Source: Myxococcales bacterium
GTDB lineage: Bacteria; Myxococcota_A; Polyangia; Polyangiales; Houyiibacteriaceae
Direction of reading: 5' to 3'
NCBI GenBank assembly: GCA_029861865.1
Contig: JAOTYL010000009.1
Coordinates: 1-64,000, forward strand
Length of the DNA: 64,000 nucleotides
Below the pieces are notes generated by a model. It saw only the letters and a program-made list of their open reading frames with translations. It was not told where the DNA came from and made no database searches. Position 1 is the first letter of the stretch; every line of letters begins with the position of its first letter. Below, piece by piece: positions 18,304 to 27,267 of the stretch. Both the position numbers and the translations under genes were made by a program.

Positions 18304-18809
18304 CGAATGATGTCTGCGCTCTCCGGCATCCAGCGGTCCCGATTGCGGCTCGTACAACGAAGAACGGGTACCGTCGCCCGGCCACGCGCCTCGACGAGCT
18401 CTTCCCGGAACTTGTCATCGGCCCACACGTTGCGGAGCTCGACGTCGATCCCGAGCTCCTCGATCACCCGAAGCACACGGATGCAGAAAGGGCATGTGGG
18501 CGCGTAGTAGAGTGCCAAGCGTTCGTCGGGCTCGCAGACATAGCGCTCACAAAAGTACTTTGCGTAGAACTTCGGCCATGGCTCATCGGGCGCACGGGCT
18601 TGGTGTTCCGCGGCAGCGTCCACGAACGCAACGATCAACTCCGTGCGGGTGTGATCGTCCGTCAGGAGCTTGGCGATGGGCGCCTGAACGTGGTCTGCGT
18701 ACCAAATCGGCCAATCGGGATCGGCTCCGTCCGTAGCGATGAACGCCTCGTGATGCGCCTTCCCGGTTTCGATGAAAAGAGCCTCGAGCGCTTCGACCGA
18801 ATCCCTCAA
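18258..18809 (-). CDS. Helical domain fused to a glutaredoxin
   Basis: Residues 1-90 form a helical domain with AHHEAFIATDGADPDWPIWYA and WPKFYAKYFCERY, a pattern I associate with a small family of unknown function. Residues 98-175 form a glutaredoxin-like fold with the redox motif CPFC (Cys 106 and 109), cis-Pro TVPVL, and a C-terminal WMPESADIIRYL typical of glutaredoxin/GST N-terminal domains. The 183-residue protein is probably cytoplasmic. Its ATG overlaps the egtD stop (ATGA), so it is the third gene of the ergothioneine operon and may keep a thiol partner reduced. Its role there is not established. Confidence 0.75.
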   Translation of the reverse strand: MRDSVEALEALFIETGKAHHEAFIATDGADPDWPIWYADHVQAPIAKLLTDDHTRTELIVAFVDAAAEHQARAPDEPWPKFYAKYFCERYVCEPDERLALYYAPTCPFCIRVLRVIEELGIDVELRNVWADDKFREELVEARGRATVPVLRCTSRNRDRWMPESADIIRYLRERFETASNSAE

Positions 18810-19801
18810 GGTCGCTCTCCCTCGACCTCGAGGAAGCAGACGCTGAACCAGTCGTGGTCATCGCTCCAGTGCCCGGTCAAGCGAAAACCCGCCGCCTGGG
18901 CGAGCGCTTCGAACTTGCCGAGATCGTATTTGTGGGAATGCTCCGTGACGATGAACTCGCCCTCGCGGAAGGTCACAACCGCATTCCCGATGTGCACCGT
19001 CTGGTTGATTTCGCTGAGAAGGCGCATCTCGATGCGAGCCTCGCTCTCGACATAGGGGGCGTGATGTCGAAAGGCGGCGAGATCGAAGTCGGCGCCAACT
19101 CGATTCAACCGGCTGAGGATGTTCAGATTGAAAGCAGCGGTCACGCCTATCGAATCGTTGTAGGCAGCTTCGATGACCTTCGGATCTTTTTGGCGGTCGA
19201 TCCCGATCAGCAAGCCGCCGCCCGGTCCGACCAGCTCGGCGACTCGCGCAAGGAAGTCGTGGGCTTCGCCGTGAGTGAAGTTGCCGATAGTGCTTCCCGG
19301 GAAGAACGCGACGGTTCGGGAGCTCGGGCGGTGAGGCCTCGGAAGCTTGAGAGGCTGCGTGTAGTCCGCACAGACCCCCAGGATCTGCATGTCTTGATAC
19401 CGGTCCGCGAGTTGCGCCGAGGATGCCTCGAGCGCGGCACGGCTGATGTCGATCAGCACGCAGCCGCTCGGGTCGATGAGGGCATCGAGTAGCTTCTGAG
19501 TCTTTAGACCAACCCCCGACCCGAACTCCACCAGGGTCGCGTGGGCGCCGATCGCCTCTGCCATCTCGTCAACGCTTGCGTCGAGGATTCCGAGCTCGGT
19601 TCGCGTCGGATAGTATTCGGGAAGCTCGGTGATCGCTTCGAAAAGGCGCGCGCCTAGAGAGTCGTAGAAGTACTTGCATGGAAGCGATTTAGGCAAACGA
19701 CGAAGTCCCGCTATGGCTTCCGCTTGGAGGTCTCCGAGCTTGGGATGGAGGTCGACGACGCGTACACGTTCCCGATTACCCAGTGGATCGAATGCGATCA
19801 T
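18806..19801 (-). CDS. egtD: L-histidine N-alpha-methyltransferase EgtD
   Basis: The 331-residue protein matches EgtD throughout. It has the substrate region PEYYPTRTE (residues 61-69), the SAM-binding motif LVEFGSGVGLKT (from residue 90), the FFPGSTIGNF loop, and the C-terminal HSHKYDLGKF region. EgtD trimethylates histidine to hercynine, the first step of ergothioneine synthesis. It lies six bases downstream of egtB and overlaps the glutaredoxin-fusion gene. Length is typical for the family. Confidence 0.95.
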   Translation of the reverse strand: MIAFDPLGNRERVRVVDLHPKLGDLQAEAIAGLRRLPKSLPCKYFYDSLGARLFEAITELPEYYPTRTELGILDASVDEMAEAIGAHATLVEFGSGVGLKTQKLLDALIDPSGCVLIDISRAALEASSAQLADRYQDMQILGVCADYTQPLKLPRPHRPSSRTVAFFPGSTIGNFTHGEAHDFLARVAELVGPGGGLLIGIDRQKDPKVIEAAYNDSIGVTAAFNLNILSRLNRVGADFDLAAFRHHAPYVESEARIEMRLLSEINQTVHIGNAVVTFREGEFIVTEHSHKYDLGKFEALAQAAGFRLTGHWSDDHDWFSVCFLEVEGERP

Positions 19802-19807
19802 CGGTCT

Positions 19808-21040
19808 TCAACCCTCGTCACGCGCTAATCGAATGCCGCTGAGCTGCCAGCGAGCATTTGGGGGGAAGAAGTTGCGATACGTCCTTCGGGCGTGACCTGC
19901 AGGCGTCGCGAAGCTGCTACCGCGCAAGACATACTGGCCGCACATGAACTTGCCGTTGTATTCGCCAATCGCGCCTTCGGCGGGGCGATAGCGAGGATAA
20001 GGCGCGTAGCTCGAGGCCGTCCACTGCCAGCAAGCGCCGTAGATACGAGGCTGAGAAGCGTGTGTCCAAGGGGCCCGCCCACCGAGGGGTGCAGCCTCTG
20101 GATCGCTCGTCGAGGCCTCCCATTCTTGCTCGGTCGGCAAGCGCGCTCCCGCCCATCGCGCATACGCATCAGCCTCGTAGTAGCTCACGTGCGTCACTGG
20201 ATCACCGGGACGCAGAGGCCCGCGCCCGTGAAGTGTGAAGACACTCCAGCCATCGGAGCCCTCGTGCCAGTAGAGCGGGGCACACCTTTGGTGCTGTTGA
20301 ACGTCGCTCCATCCAGCGCTCAGCCAGAGCTCGGGCCGCTCGTAACCTCGGTCTTCGATGAATTCCAAATACTCTCGATTCGTCACGAGTCGCTTCGCGA
20401 TTGCAAACGGCTCGAGGATGACGTCGTGGGCGGGGCCTTCGTTGTCGAAATGAAAGAACGACTCTGAAACCCCCACCGTCGCAACGCCGCCGGGGTGACT
20501 CGTCCAACGTGGCCCAGCGGGAGCGCTTTCCGGATCTGACAGCTCGTTGGGGCAATAGGCCGGAAAGGTTGGATTGTACGACAGGAGGTGTTTGACATCG
20601 GTGACGATGAGCTCTTGATGTTGTTGCTCGTGATGGAGGCCGAGCTCGATTCGCCTGGCCGTGGCATCATCCACGCCTTCGCCGAGCAACGAGAGCACGT
20701 ATTCGTCGACCCGTTCGCGATACTCGGTGACTTCGTCGTGGCTAGGACGCGTCAACATGCCGCGCGAGGGTCGGTGATACTGCTCGCCTACGGCGTTGTA
20801 GTAACTATTGAACATCACGTCGAACTGTTCGGGCGAAAGTGGCCCGACTCCCGCGGGTCGCAACACGAACGTCTCGAAGAACCAAGTCGTGTGCGCGCGG
20901 TGCCACTTGGTCGGGCTCGTGTCGGGCATGCTCTGCACGCATTGGTCTTCTGCGGAAAGCGGTGCGGCGAGAGCTTCGGTTTGCGCCCGAACTCGTTCGA
21001 AATCGTTCGCAAGCCGACCGAGATGCATCTCGCCTTTCAT
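19808..21040 (-). CDS. egtB: Ergothioneine synthase EgtB (sulfoxide synthase)
   Basis: The 410-residue protein has an N-terminal DinB-type domain with KWHRAHTTWFFETFVL and the iron-binding motif HHEQQHQE (residues 136-143), and a C-terminal formylglycine-generating-enzyme-type domain with PTEQEWEAS, WQWTAS and YNGKFMCGQYVLRGSS. EgtB uses iron and oxygen to join hercynine to a thiol (gamma-glutamylcysteine or cysteine) as a sulfoxide. No egtA, egtC or egtE is seen here, so the thiol donor and lyase must come from elsewhere. The start may be ATG 21040 or the in-frame ATG at 21028, which has AAAGG just upstream. Confidence 0.94.
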   Translation of the reverse strand: MKGEMHLGRLANDFERVRAQTEALAAPLSAEDQCVQSMPDTSPTKWHRAHTTWFFETFVLRPAGVGPLSPEQFDVMFNSYYNAVGEQYHRPSRGMLTRPSHDEVTEYRERVDEYVLSLLGEGVDDATARRIELGLHHEQQHQELIVTDVKHLLSYNPTFPAYCPNELSDPESAPAGPRWTSHPGGVATVGVSESFFHFDNEGPAHDVILEPFAIAKRLVTNREYLEFIEDRGYERPELWLSAGWSDVQQHQRCAPLYWHEGSDGWSVFTLHGRGPLRPGDPVTHVSYYEADAYARWAGARLPTEQEWEASTSDPEAAPLGGRAPWTHASQPRIYGACWQWTASSYAPYPRYRPAEGAIGEYNGKFMCGQYVLRGSSFATPAGHARRTYRNFFPPNARWQLSGIRLARDEG

Positions 21041-21096
21041 AGATACCGCCTTGAACGGGTCAAGAGCGCTGGTGTTACCAAAAATTCACGCTGTCG

Positions 21097-21774
21097 TCAC
21101 TGTGCTTGTAACGAGGCGCTAAAACCACGAAACAACGCGGAAAGCGCGATGCATAACTCGGTTGGAAGATCGATTCGCAAGTGTTGCAAGTCCGGTCTTT
21201 CGAGTGCCCTTTTCACGACGATCGAGGGGTCAGACGCCTGTCCGATGCCGACCAGGAGAGCCAATACGTGGAGCATCAGCCGAGCACCCTGCCCAGGCTC
21301 GAGAGTAGCTATCAGCCGTTCGAGCTCGATTCCAGTGCGACCCATTTTTCGCGCGAGAAACGCCTTGAACGCCACCGCGTCGTCCTCGGTGATGTTCGGC
21401 TCGAGCACCGTGTGCAAAAGGGAAAGCAGCCGTGTGAGATGCGGCCGCTCGACGAGCGCGTCTGTCAGCTCACGGGCTAGGGCATCGGGATCGATGAACG
21501 CGTGACGTGAGAGCCGCTCTGCAATCGCGACAAACCAGGCGTCGAGCGAACGCTGAACGACCGCCAGGAACAGGCTCTCTTTGGTCGGGAAGTACAGATA
21601 GAGGGTTCCCTTCGCGAGGCCGATCTCCTTCGCGAGCCGCGCCATGTGAAGCTCGGCGAATCGTTGCTCGGCAAAGAGCCGCTCCGCCGCATCGAGGATG
21701 TCATCACGCCGTTCCGCCCGCGCCTCGACGCTCCGGGCTCGCTTCGTATGCCTCTTGCGCGCGGTAACCGTCAT
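21097..21774 (-). CDS. TetR/AcrR family regulator
   Basis: The helix-turn-helix reads LHMARLAKEIGLAKGTLYLYFPTKESLFLAVV, preceded by the typical RRDDILDAAERLFAEQ helix. The ATG at 21774 is chosen because AAGG lies seven bases upstream and because two operator-like repeats (21779-21814) lie just before it. The frame is open upstream to 21855, but that would put the operators inside the gene. The product is then 225 residues, normal for the family. It lies downstream of the ABC efflux genes and probably represses them and itself in response to an unknown ligand. Confidence 0.85.
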   Translation of the reverse strand: MTVTARKRHTKRARSVEARAERRDDILDAAERLFAEQRFAELHMARLAKEIGLAKGTLYLYFPTKESLFLAVVQRSLDAWFVAIAERLSRHAFIDPDALARELTDALVERPHLTRLLSLLHTVLEPNITEDDAVAFKAFLARKMGRTGIELERLIATLEPGQGARLMLHVLALLVGIGQASDPSIVVKRALERPDLQHLRIDLPTELCIALSALFRGFSASLQAQ

Positions 21775-21778
21775 TAAC

Positions 21779-21814
21779 TGACCTTGAGTCATATCATAGA
21801 CTGACCCCAAGTCA
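21779..21814. promoter_or_regulatory. Tandem TetR-type operator candidates
   Basis: Two 13-base sites, TGACCTTGAGTCA (21779-21791) and TGACCCCAAGTCA (21802-21814), are imperfect palindromes with TGAC half-sites. They are spaced 23 bases start to start, about two helical turns. They sit directly before the tetR start, where binding would block transcription or translation, so autoregulation is likely. Confidence 0.6.
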
Positions 21815-21876
21815 TTTACAAGAAAGTGTAAGTACTTGAATTCAATCAATTTCAAGGAGCGCTAACAAAGACCCAG

Positions 21877-21960
21877 CACTGTCTCTTCCACTGACGCTGG
21901 CACTGTCACTGGCGCTGACACGGACACTGACACTGCTGCTGTGACTGTCATTGTCGCTGG
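21877..21960. repeat. Degenerate hexanucleotide array
   Basis: Fourteen consecutive hexamers follow a loose CACTGN pattern in phase over 84 bases (for example CACTGT, CACTGA, CGCTGG). The array lies between the tetR promoter and the mscS-like gene. The shifted continuation of the channel frame ends inside it (stop at 21948-21950). It looks like a decayed microsatellite. Confidence 0.65.
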
Positions 21961-22190
21961 GGACTCGGTGGCGGCGGCGGGAGCGTGTCCCTGCCCTGCG
22001 GCACGCCCAACACCGCTCTCAACACCCGTTGCTCGACCTCGCGTTCGAGTCGGACCGGCGTCGGAATGCGAAGGAGCAAGTTGACGGTGTTCTTGCCGAC
22101 GACTTGGTAGGTGATCCGGGGATCGACCAAGGGGGGATTCAACCCATGGCGCCGGTACCGAAGCGCGATGGGACGTCGCACGTCATTCAA
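21948..22190 (-). pseudogene. Detached C-terminal part of the MscS-like gene (shifted frame)
   Basis: In the frame shifted by one base relative to the mscS-like gene, the sequence continues CAEFLNDVRRPIALRYRR, then PRITYQVVGKNTVNLLLRIP and VEQRVLRAVLG. This is the kind of alpha/beta C-terminal domain expected after the MscS beta domain, and it joins the upstream frame at the point where that frame stops. The only start here is an internal TTG without a ribosome binding site. I read it as the severed C-terminus of the same protein, caused by a one-base deletion near 22195-22210 or a sequencing error. Confidence 0.65.
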
Positions 22191-22813
22191 GAACTCCGCG
22201 CAGCTGCCGCGAGCGTTCGCTGCTCGAGCTCGGCGAGATCGCTATCGCGGTCGACTGGGATCTTCATGACGTGAAGCATGTATTCGCCAGCCAGGCTCTC
22301 GTTGAGGACTGGTGAGGTCATCAGCAGACTGTTCGGGATGCTGATCGTGCGGCCTGTCCGCTGATGGCCCTGCCCTACTTCCAGCACCAGAGTGCTCAGC
22401 AAACCGTGATCGATCACATCGCCGCGGATGCCTTCGATGTTGATGCGATCGCCAACCGCGAACGCATTTGAGCTCACCCGATAAAAAGCACCTTGGATGC
22501 AGGCGAGCGTTTCCTTCGTACCCCATACGATCGCCATCGCAAGAACGACGAACGACACGGCCAAAGCCTGAAGCTGCGCCGCCCAAATTGCGAAAATGCC
22601 GAAGGCCAAGATCGCATACGAGAACGCCCGAACTTGGGACGCCCACCGCAGTTGTAGGTGGTCGTTCTTTGGAAGTCGGCGGCGAATGAATCGCAGAAGG
22701 ACATAGCGAAGGCTAAACACCCCCGCGAACAGAGCTACCGTCGCAATGACGTCCCTTAGGAGCCGTTGATCCTGGAGAAGATCGGAGAAAGTCGAAGGCA
22801 CTACATCACTCAA
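22187..22813 (-). CDS. MscS-like mechanosensitive channel, N-terminal part (frameshifted)
   Basis: The 208-residue product has three membrane segments (first near residues 20-45) and the MscS beta domain: SNAFAVGDRINIEGIRGDV and the conserved SIPNSLLMTSPVLNES. Channels of this family sense membrane tension. The reading frame stops just after LAAAARSS, where the C-terminal domain should continue; that domain is found in the neighbouring frame at 21948-22190. Its ATG overlaps the stop of the hlyD-like gene (ATGA), so it is the last gene of the efflux operon. Confidence 0.75.
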   Translation of the reverse strand: MSDVVPSTFSDLLQDQRLLRDVIATVALFAGVFSLRYVLLRFIRRRLPKNDHLQLRWASQVRAFSYAILAFGIFAIWAAQLQALAVSFVVLAMAIVWGTKETLACIQGAFYRVSSNAFAVGDRINIEGIRGDVIDHGLLSTLVLEVGQGHQRTGRTISIPNSLLMTSPVLNESLAGEYMLHVMKIPVDRDSDLAELEQRTLAAAARSS

Positions 22814-24018
22814 CGAGCTCGAACGGATACTCCGTCACGCACACTGTCGCTTGGATAGGCGATGACGGTTTCGCCCTCTTCTAACCCAGAAACCACTTCG
22901 GTTTCCAGTCCATTGCTCTCGCCGAATTCGGCCTTACGTACCACGGCTTCACCGTTTTCGACCACGAAGGTCGCCCACTGTTCGTCGTGGCGAAACACGG
23001 CGCTGGCGGGAATGCGAAGAACGTCTTCGTCCTCCCAGACGGAGATGCTTGCTTCGACGCGATAACCGTCGCCCAGAGTCGCCCAAGCATCTCGCGGTTC
23101 GTCGAGGTCGATGATGACGTTCACTCTCTGCTCCTCGACGCCCAATGCCGAGAGCTTCGTGAACGCTGAAGGCTCCACGATTCTGACGTGCGCGCGAAGC
23201 GGGTGCTTCCCTCCCCATCGCACGATCTCGGCGGTGGCGCCGGGCTTGATCCGAGTTGCGTCCTGACTGAGCACATCGACTACGATCTCGAGCGCGGCCG
23301 GGTCACCTACTTCGATGACGGGCGCCCCTGCCTGAACGACGCCTTCACTTTGCTGAAGGATGTTCAACACCTGTCCGTCGACGGGAGAGACGATCTCCAT
23401 GTGCTCATCGTCGTCGCCCTTCCCGCTCAACCTCAAGAACGCCGATCGCGCTAGCTCGAGCTCGTGCTCCGCCACGCGGCCGCCAAAATTTGCCGAGCGA
23501 AGATCTTCTTTGCTTCGACGCTCATCCGAAATTGCGCGTTCAGCATCGCTCAAGGCCAGGCCACCTTGCTCGACGACCGCCCTCGCGCGCGCAGCCTCTT
23601 TCTCAGCGAAGTCCAGGGCGACTCGTGCGCGGTTCACCGCAGCTTGGGCTTGGGCCCTCGCCGCAAGCGCCGCGTCGACTCGCGCTTGCGCCTCTGCCCG
23701 CGAGCGCGCATCGAGGAGTGGCGGCGGCAGTGGGACCAGCCGGGCAAGGACCTGGCCGGCTTTGATCGGATCCCCCGCGTCGAGCTCGATTCGTCCTAAA
23801 TTACCCGTGATCGGTGCCGAGACCAGATAGCGGTCGATCACCCGTGTCCGTCCGTCTTCATCCACGGTGACGGCGAGTGGTCCTCGAGAAACCTCGGAGA
23901 CCTCGACGTCGACCGGATTCGGAACCCAGGCCACTACGATGACCGTCACCACAAACGCTGCGGCGAGACCGATCAACAACCAGCGGACCCACTTTCTGCG
24001 CGTCGAGGTTCTATTCAT
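22810..24018 (-). CDS. HlyD/RND-type periplasmic adaptor
   Basis: The 402-residue protein has one N-terminal membrane anchor (WLLIGLAAAFVVTVIVVAW), a lipoyl-type half-motif (GNLGRIELDAGDPIKAGQVLARL), a long Ala/Arg-rich coiled-coil hairpin (about residues 105-195), the second half-motif (IVSPVDGQVLNI) and a beta-barrel region. This is the structure of membrane fusion proteins that bridge an ABC transporter to an outer-membrane channel. It follows the permease gene by 14 bases and overlaps the mscS-like gene. No outer-membrane channel gene is in the operon. Confidence 0.9.
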   Translation of the reverse strand: MNRTSTRRKWVRWLLIGLAAAFVVTVIVVAWVPNPVDVEVSEVSRGPLAVTVDEDGRTRVIDRYLVSAPITGNLGRIELDAGDPIKAGQVLARLVPLPPPLLDARSRAEAQARVDAALAARAQAQAAVNRARVALDFAEKEAARARAVVEQGGLALSDAERAISDERRSKEDLRSANFGGRVAEHELELARSAFLRLSGKGDDDEHMEIVSPVDGQVLNILQQSEGVVQAGAPVIEVGDPAALEIVVDVLSQDATRIKPGATAEIVRWGGKHPLRAHVRIVEPSAFTKLSALGVEEQRVNVIIDLDEPRDAWATLGDGYRVEASISVWEDEDVLRIPASAVFRHDEQWATFVVENGEAVVRKAEFGESNGLETEVVSGLEEGETVIAYPSDSVRDGVSVRAR

Positions 24019-24032
24019 GCGCCATCCGCTCC

Positions 24033-26399
24033 TTACTCCCGAGTCTTGAGAACCGCAACGAGGTCCAAGCTATCCAATCGTCTCCGAACAAGAAGCGCGC
24101 TGACCAAAGCCGAGATCAGGATGACCAGAATCGCAAACGCGTAGGTCTGTTGCGAGATCATGAGCGGGAGTCGGAACTGCTCTGGATCGGCTTGCCCCTG
24201 CACTAGCGCCTCTGCGCCGAGGTTGCCGAGGACCATGCCAATGGGTACGCCGAGCAATACTTGGATGGCCTGCTCGCCAAGCAGGATGGCCGATATCTCT
24301 CCTCGTGTGAAACCCAGCACACGGAGTGTAGCGAGATCGCGGCTGCGCATGGAAAGGCTCACGCGCGCGTTATTGTAGACCACCGCAATGGCAATGGCGG
24401 TAGCAAAGAGCGTCAGAATAAAGGTGACCACCTTCATCGTCCGACGTGTTTGTTCTTCGAACTTGTCAAGGATGGTGCGTTTTCGAGCGATACTCTGCAC
24501 ACTGGGAATGTCGGTCAGTCGCGACTGAAGCTCCACCTCTTGCATGGGATCGGCACGGAGCAACGCTGTATTCGATGACGCACCTTCTCGGAGAATGCGA
24601 TGAAGCTCGCGCTTCCGCATATATCCCTGAATTCCAAAGGATTCCTCGACGGTACCCGTGAGGCGTACCTGACGCGTGCTCCGGTCCCCTTCCTTGAGCT
24701 CGATGTCGATCAGGTCGCCTGGCTCGGCACCGAGTACCTCCGCGAGGATGCCGGTGACCAACACTCCGCTGTGTGGCAAGTGCGCGGGCCTTGCTTTCAC
24801 GTCGTAGAGGCGCCGCAGCTGCGAGTTCCCCGGAATCCCGATGAGAACCGTGTCTCGCCAACGCGCGCCGACCCGCATTCGTACGGGCGTCTGGCGCAAC
24901 CCTTCCGACTCTAGCACGCCGGGCAAGCTCCCTATGTAACTCAGGCTTCCATCATCGACCGCGTCCGCGAAATTGACCGTAATGTCTTCCCGGAGCTTCC
25001 TTCCAAACTCCATGTCGATGATCGGCTGCATCGCATCCTCCCCGAAGCGCCCTAGGATCACGATGCCAACGGCAAAAGCGATTCCCAACGAAGACAGAAG
25101 CGTTCGGACGGGGCGTCTCCAGATCTCCCGAAACACCATCATGGTGGTTTGCGCAACTCGCCCGATTAGAGGAAGCCGCTCGATGACAGACGCGTGGTAG
25201 CGCGCCGGCGACGGCGGACGCATCGCCTCAGCAGGTGGGAGCGTCACCGCCTGTCGAACGGCAATGGCAATTCCGAGCGCGCCCGCAATAAAGCTGGCTA
25301 AAATCGCGTTGATGCTCACCGGAAGATCCACGCGGCTACGGATCATCGGAAGACGGAAGAACTGCGCGTACAAATCCAGCATCGCATTGCCCATCCAGGC
25401 GCCGAGAGCCAAGCCGAACACCGATCCGACGAACACGATGACGCAGACCATTTTCAGATAGTGGAGAGCGACCGCGCGGTTCTCGTACCCGAGCGCCTTG
25501 ATGATCGCGATCTGCGCCCGCTGAAGGGTTACCAACCTCGAGAAGACGACGTTCAACAAGAAGGCGGCAACCGCCAAAAACACCACAGGAAGAAAGACCA
25601 CCAGAATTTCGATTTGCTGAAGCTCGCCGGTGAGTATCAAATGCGACATTTGGTGCTCACGAGTTACCGCACCGAGTCCTCCATACGGCTTCAAGATGCT
25701 GTCGACCGCATTCAACACCGCATCTTCGTTCGCGCCCGGCTCGAGCTTCATCACCAAGTTGTTGAACGCACCTTCCATTTGAAAGGCGGCAGCGACCCCG
25801 TCCTTCGCCATCCACAGCGGGCCGTATCTCTCGTCGTCAACGACGACGGTTCCCGGATCCACCGCGAACACGAATTCCGGCGAGAGAGCTAAGCCCACGA
25901 CGACCAGGTCCTGGAGTTTTCCGTTCAGAATCGCGGGGAGGGTGGAGCCTGGTGTGAGATCGTGCGCTTTGGCGAAAGGCTCATAGACCAGCACTTCACG
26001 ACCACGCCCGGGCTCGGGCAGACGCCCCGCCTTCAACAACACATCATTGAGCGGCGGGCGACCGTGCATGGGAAGCGAGATGATCTCCCCGCGCGCGGGC
26101 GTCACCAGCCCCTCCATCGGGAGCAGAACTTGCTTGACGATTCGCGGATAGACCTTTGATACACCTGGCACCTCCGCGACACGATCGGCCACCGAATCCG
26201 GAGCCCGTTTGAGTGCGCCGAAAACGTCCGCAAACCGGTAATGGTCGTAGTAAACAGCGCGAGATTGGCCGAGCGCGCGCCAGGCAGTTCGGAGGGTGAT
26301 GTAGCTGGCGACCCCGACCCCTACGACCAATGCGATCGTCAGGGCTTGCCCCTTCAAGCGCATGAGGTCGCGAAAGAGCTTTCGGTCGAGCAGATTCAC
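24033..26399 (-). CDS. ABC transporter permease with two FtsX domains
   Basis: The 788-residue protein has an N-terminal membrane segment ([19 protein letters not shown]), a periplasmic core, a first FtsX domain (about residues 260-390), a second single segment near [17 protein letters not shown] followed by another periplasmic region, and a second FtsX domain (about 660-780). This is the DevC/MacB-superfamily layout with duplicated halves. With the ATPase and adaptor in the same operon it probably exports a hydrophobic compound or lipid. It overlaps the ATPase stop by four bases. Confidence 0.9.
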   Translation of the reverse strand: MNLLDRKLFRDLMRLKGQALTIALVVGVGVASYITLRTAWRALGQSRAVYYDHYRFADVFGALKRAPDSVADRVAEVPGVSKVYPRIVKQVLLPMEGLVTPARGEIISLPMHGRPPLNDVLLKAGRLPEPGRGREVLVYEPFAKAHDLTPGSTLPAILNGKLQDLVVVGLALSPEFVFAVDPGTVVVDDERYGPLWMAKDGVAAAFQMEGAFNNLVMKLEPGANEDAVLNAVDSILKPYGGLGAVTREHQMSHLILTGELQQIEILVVFLPVVFLAVAAFLLNVVFSRLVTLQRAQIAIIKALGYENRAVALHYLKMVCVIVFVGSVFGLALGAWMGNAMLDLYAQFFRLPMIRSRVDLPVSINAILASFIAGALGIAIAVRQAVTLPPAEAMRPPSPARYHASVIERLPLIGRVAQTTMMVFREIWRRPVRTLLSSLGIAFAVGIVILGRFGEDAMQPIIDMEFGRKLREDITVNFADAVDDGSLSYIGSLPGVLESEGLRQTPVRMRVGARWRDTVLIGIPGNSQLRRLYDVKARPAHLPHSGVLVTGILAEVLGAEPGDLIDIELKEGDRSTRQVRLTGTVEESFGIQGYMRKRELHRILREGASSNTALLRADPMQEVELQSRLTDIPSVQSIARKRTILDKFEEQTRRTMKVVTFILTLFATAIAIAVVYNNARVSLSMRSRDLATLRVLGFTRGEISAILLGEQAIQVLLGVPIGMVLGNLGAEALVQGQADPEQFRLPLMISQQTYAFAILVILISALVSALLVRRRLDSLDLVAVLKTRE

Positions 26400-27118
26400 C
26401 AGCTGAGGTCTCTCGGGGCGATCTTGGTTTCGTTCTCGTGTTCTTGGTAAACTCTCCCATCCGACAAGGAGATGACGCGATCCGCCATAGATGCCATGGG
26501 CGCGTGGTGGGTAATCACAGCCGTCGTGGTCCCAAGCGTGCGATTCACTTCGTCGATCACCTCGAGCACCCTGATCCCGGTCTTGACGTCGAGGGCGCCG
26601 GTAGGCTCATCGCAGAGCAGGATGTCCGGTTGTTTGGCGACCGCCCGCGCGATCGCGACGCGTTGCTGCTCGCCGCCGGATAGCTGCGACGGAAAGTGGT
26701 CCATGCGGTCTGCCAGACTGACGAGCTCAAGCGCTTCTCGCGGATCGAGCGGCTCTTCCGCGATCTCGGTGACCAATGCGACGTTTTCACGCGCGGTCAG
26801 GCTCGGGATCAGGTTGTAGAACTGAAACACGAAACCCACGTGGTCGCGACGAAAGCGCGTGAGCTCTCGATCCCCGAGAGCGGCGATGTCACGCTCTTTG
26901 TACATTACGCGCCCCTCGGTCGGGACATCTAGCCCACCCAAGATGTTGAGTAGGGTCGATTTGCCGCTCCCTGATGGACCGAGCAGCACCAGAAGCTCGC
27001 CCTGGCGCAAGCCAACGTTGACCCCGCGCAACGCATGCACGTCGACGTCTCCCATCCGGTAGGTCTTCGTGACGTCGTGTGCGGCGAGTACGACTCCGTG
27101 TTCCTCGGACTCCGACAT
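26396..27118 (-). CDS. ABC transporter ATPase (LolD/MacB type)
   Basis: The 240-residue protein has all core motifs: Walker [10 protein letters not shown] (from residue 47), Q-loop [16 protein letters not shown], signature [14 protein letters not shown], Walker [13 protein letters not shown] and the H-loop VITHH. The GALD pattern and length match the ATPases of FtsX-type permeases. It is the first gene of the operon and overlaps the permease start. No clear operator was seen in the 149-base divergent gap upstream. Confidence 0.95.
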   Translation of the reverse strand: MSESEEHGVVLAAHDVTKTYRMGDVDVHALRGVNVGLRQGELLVLLGPSGSGKSTLLNILGGLDVPTEGRVMYKERDIAALGDRELTRFRRDHVGFVFQFYNLIPSLTARENVALVTEIAEEPLDPREALELVSLADRMDHFPSQLSGGEQQRVAIARAVAKQPDILLCDEPTGALDVKTGIRVLEVIDEVNRTLGTTTAVITHHAPMASMADRVISLSDGRVYQEHENETKIAPRDLSW

Positions 27119-27267
27119 CGTGAGCTACGGTCTTTGACCTCTCGTTAGGGATAGCGGGTGTTGTTGTTCGTACGCCCTGGCAGGATCTGGGTCAACTCTG
27201 ACTTGTACTTCGTGCCCTTAGGAGAGTATGACCGCTCGTAGAAGTAGTTCGGCTCGGGAGGTTCGAG

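Noticed and set aside
21877-21960. Hexamer array as a CRISPR-like repeat
   Set aside because: Units are six bases without spacers and there are no cas genes.
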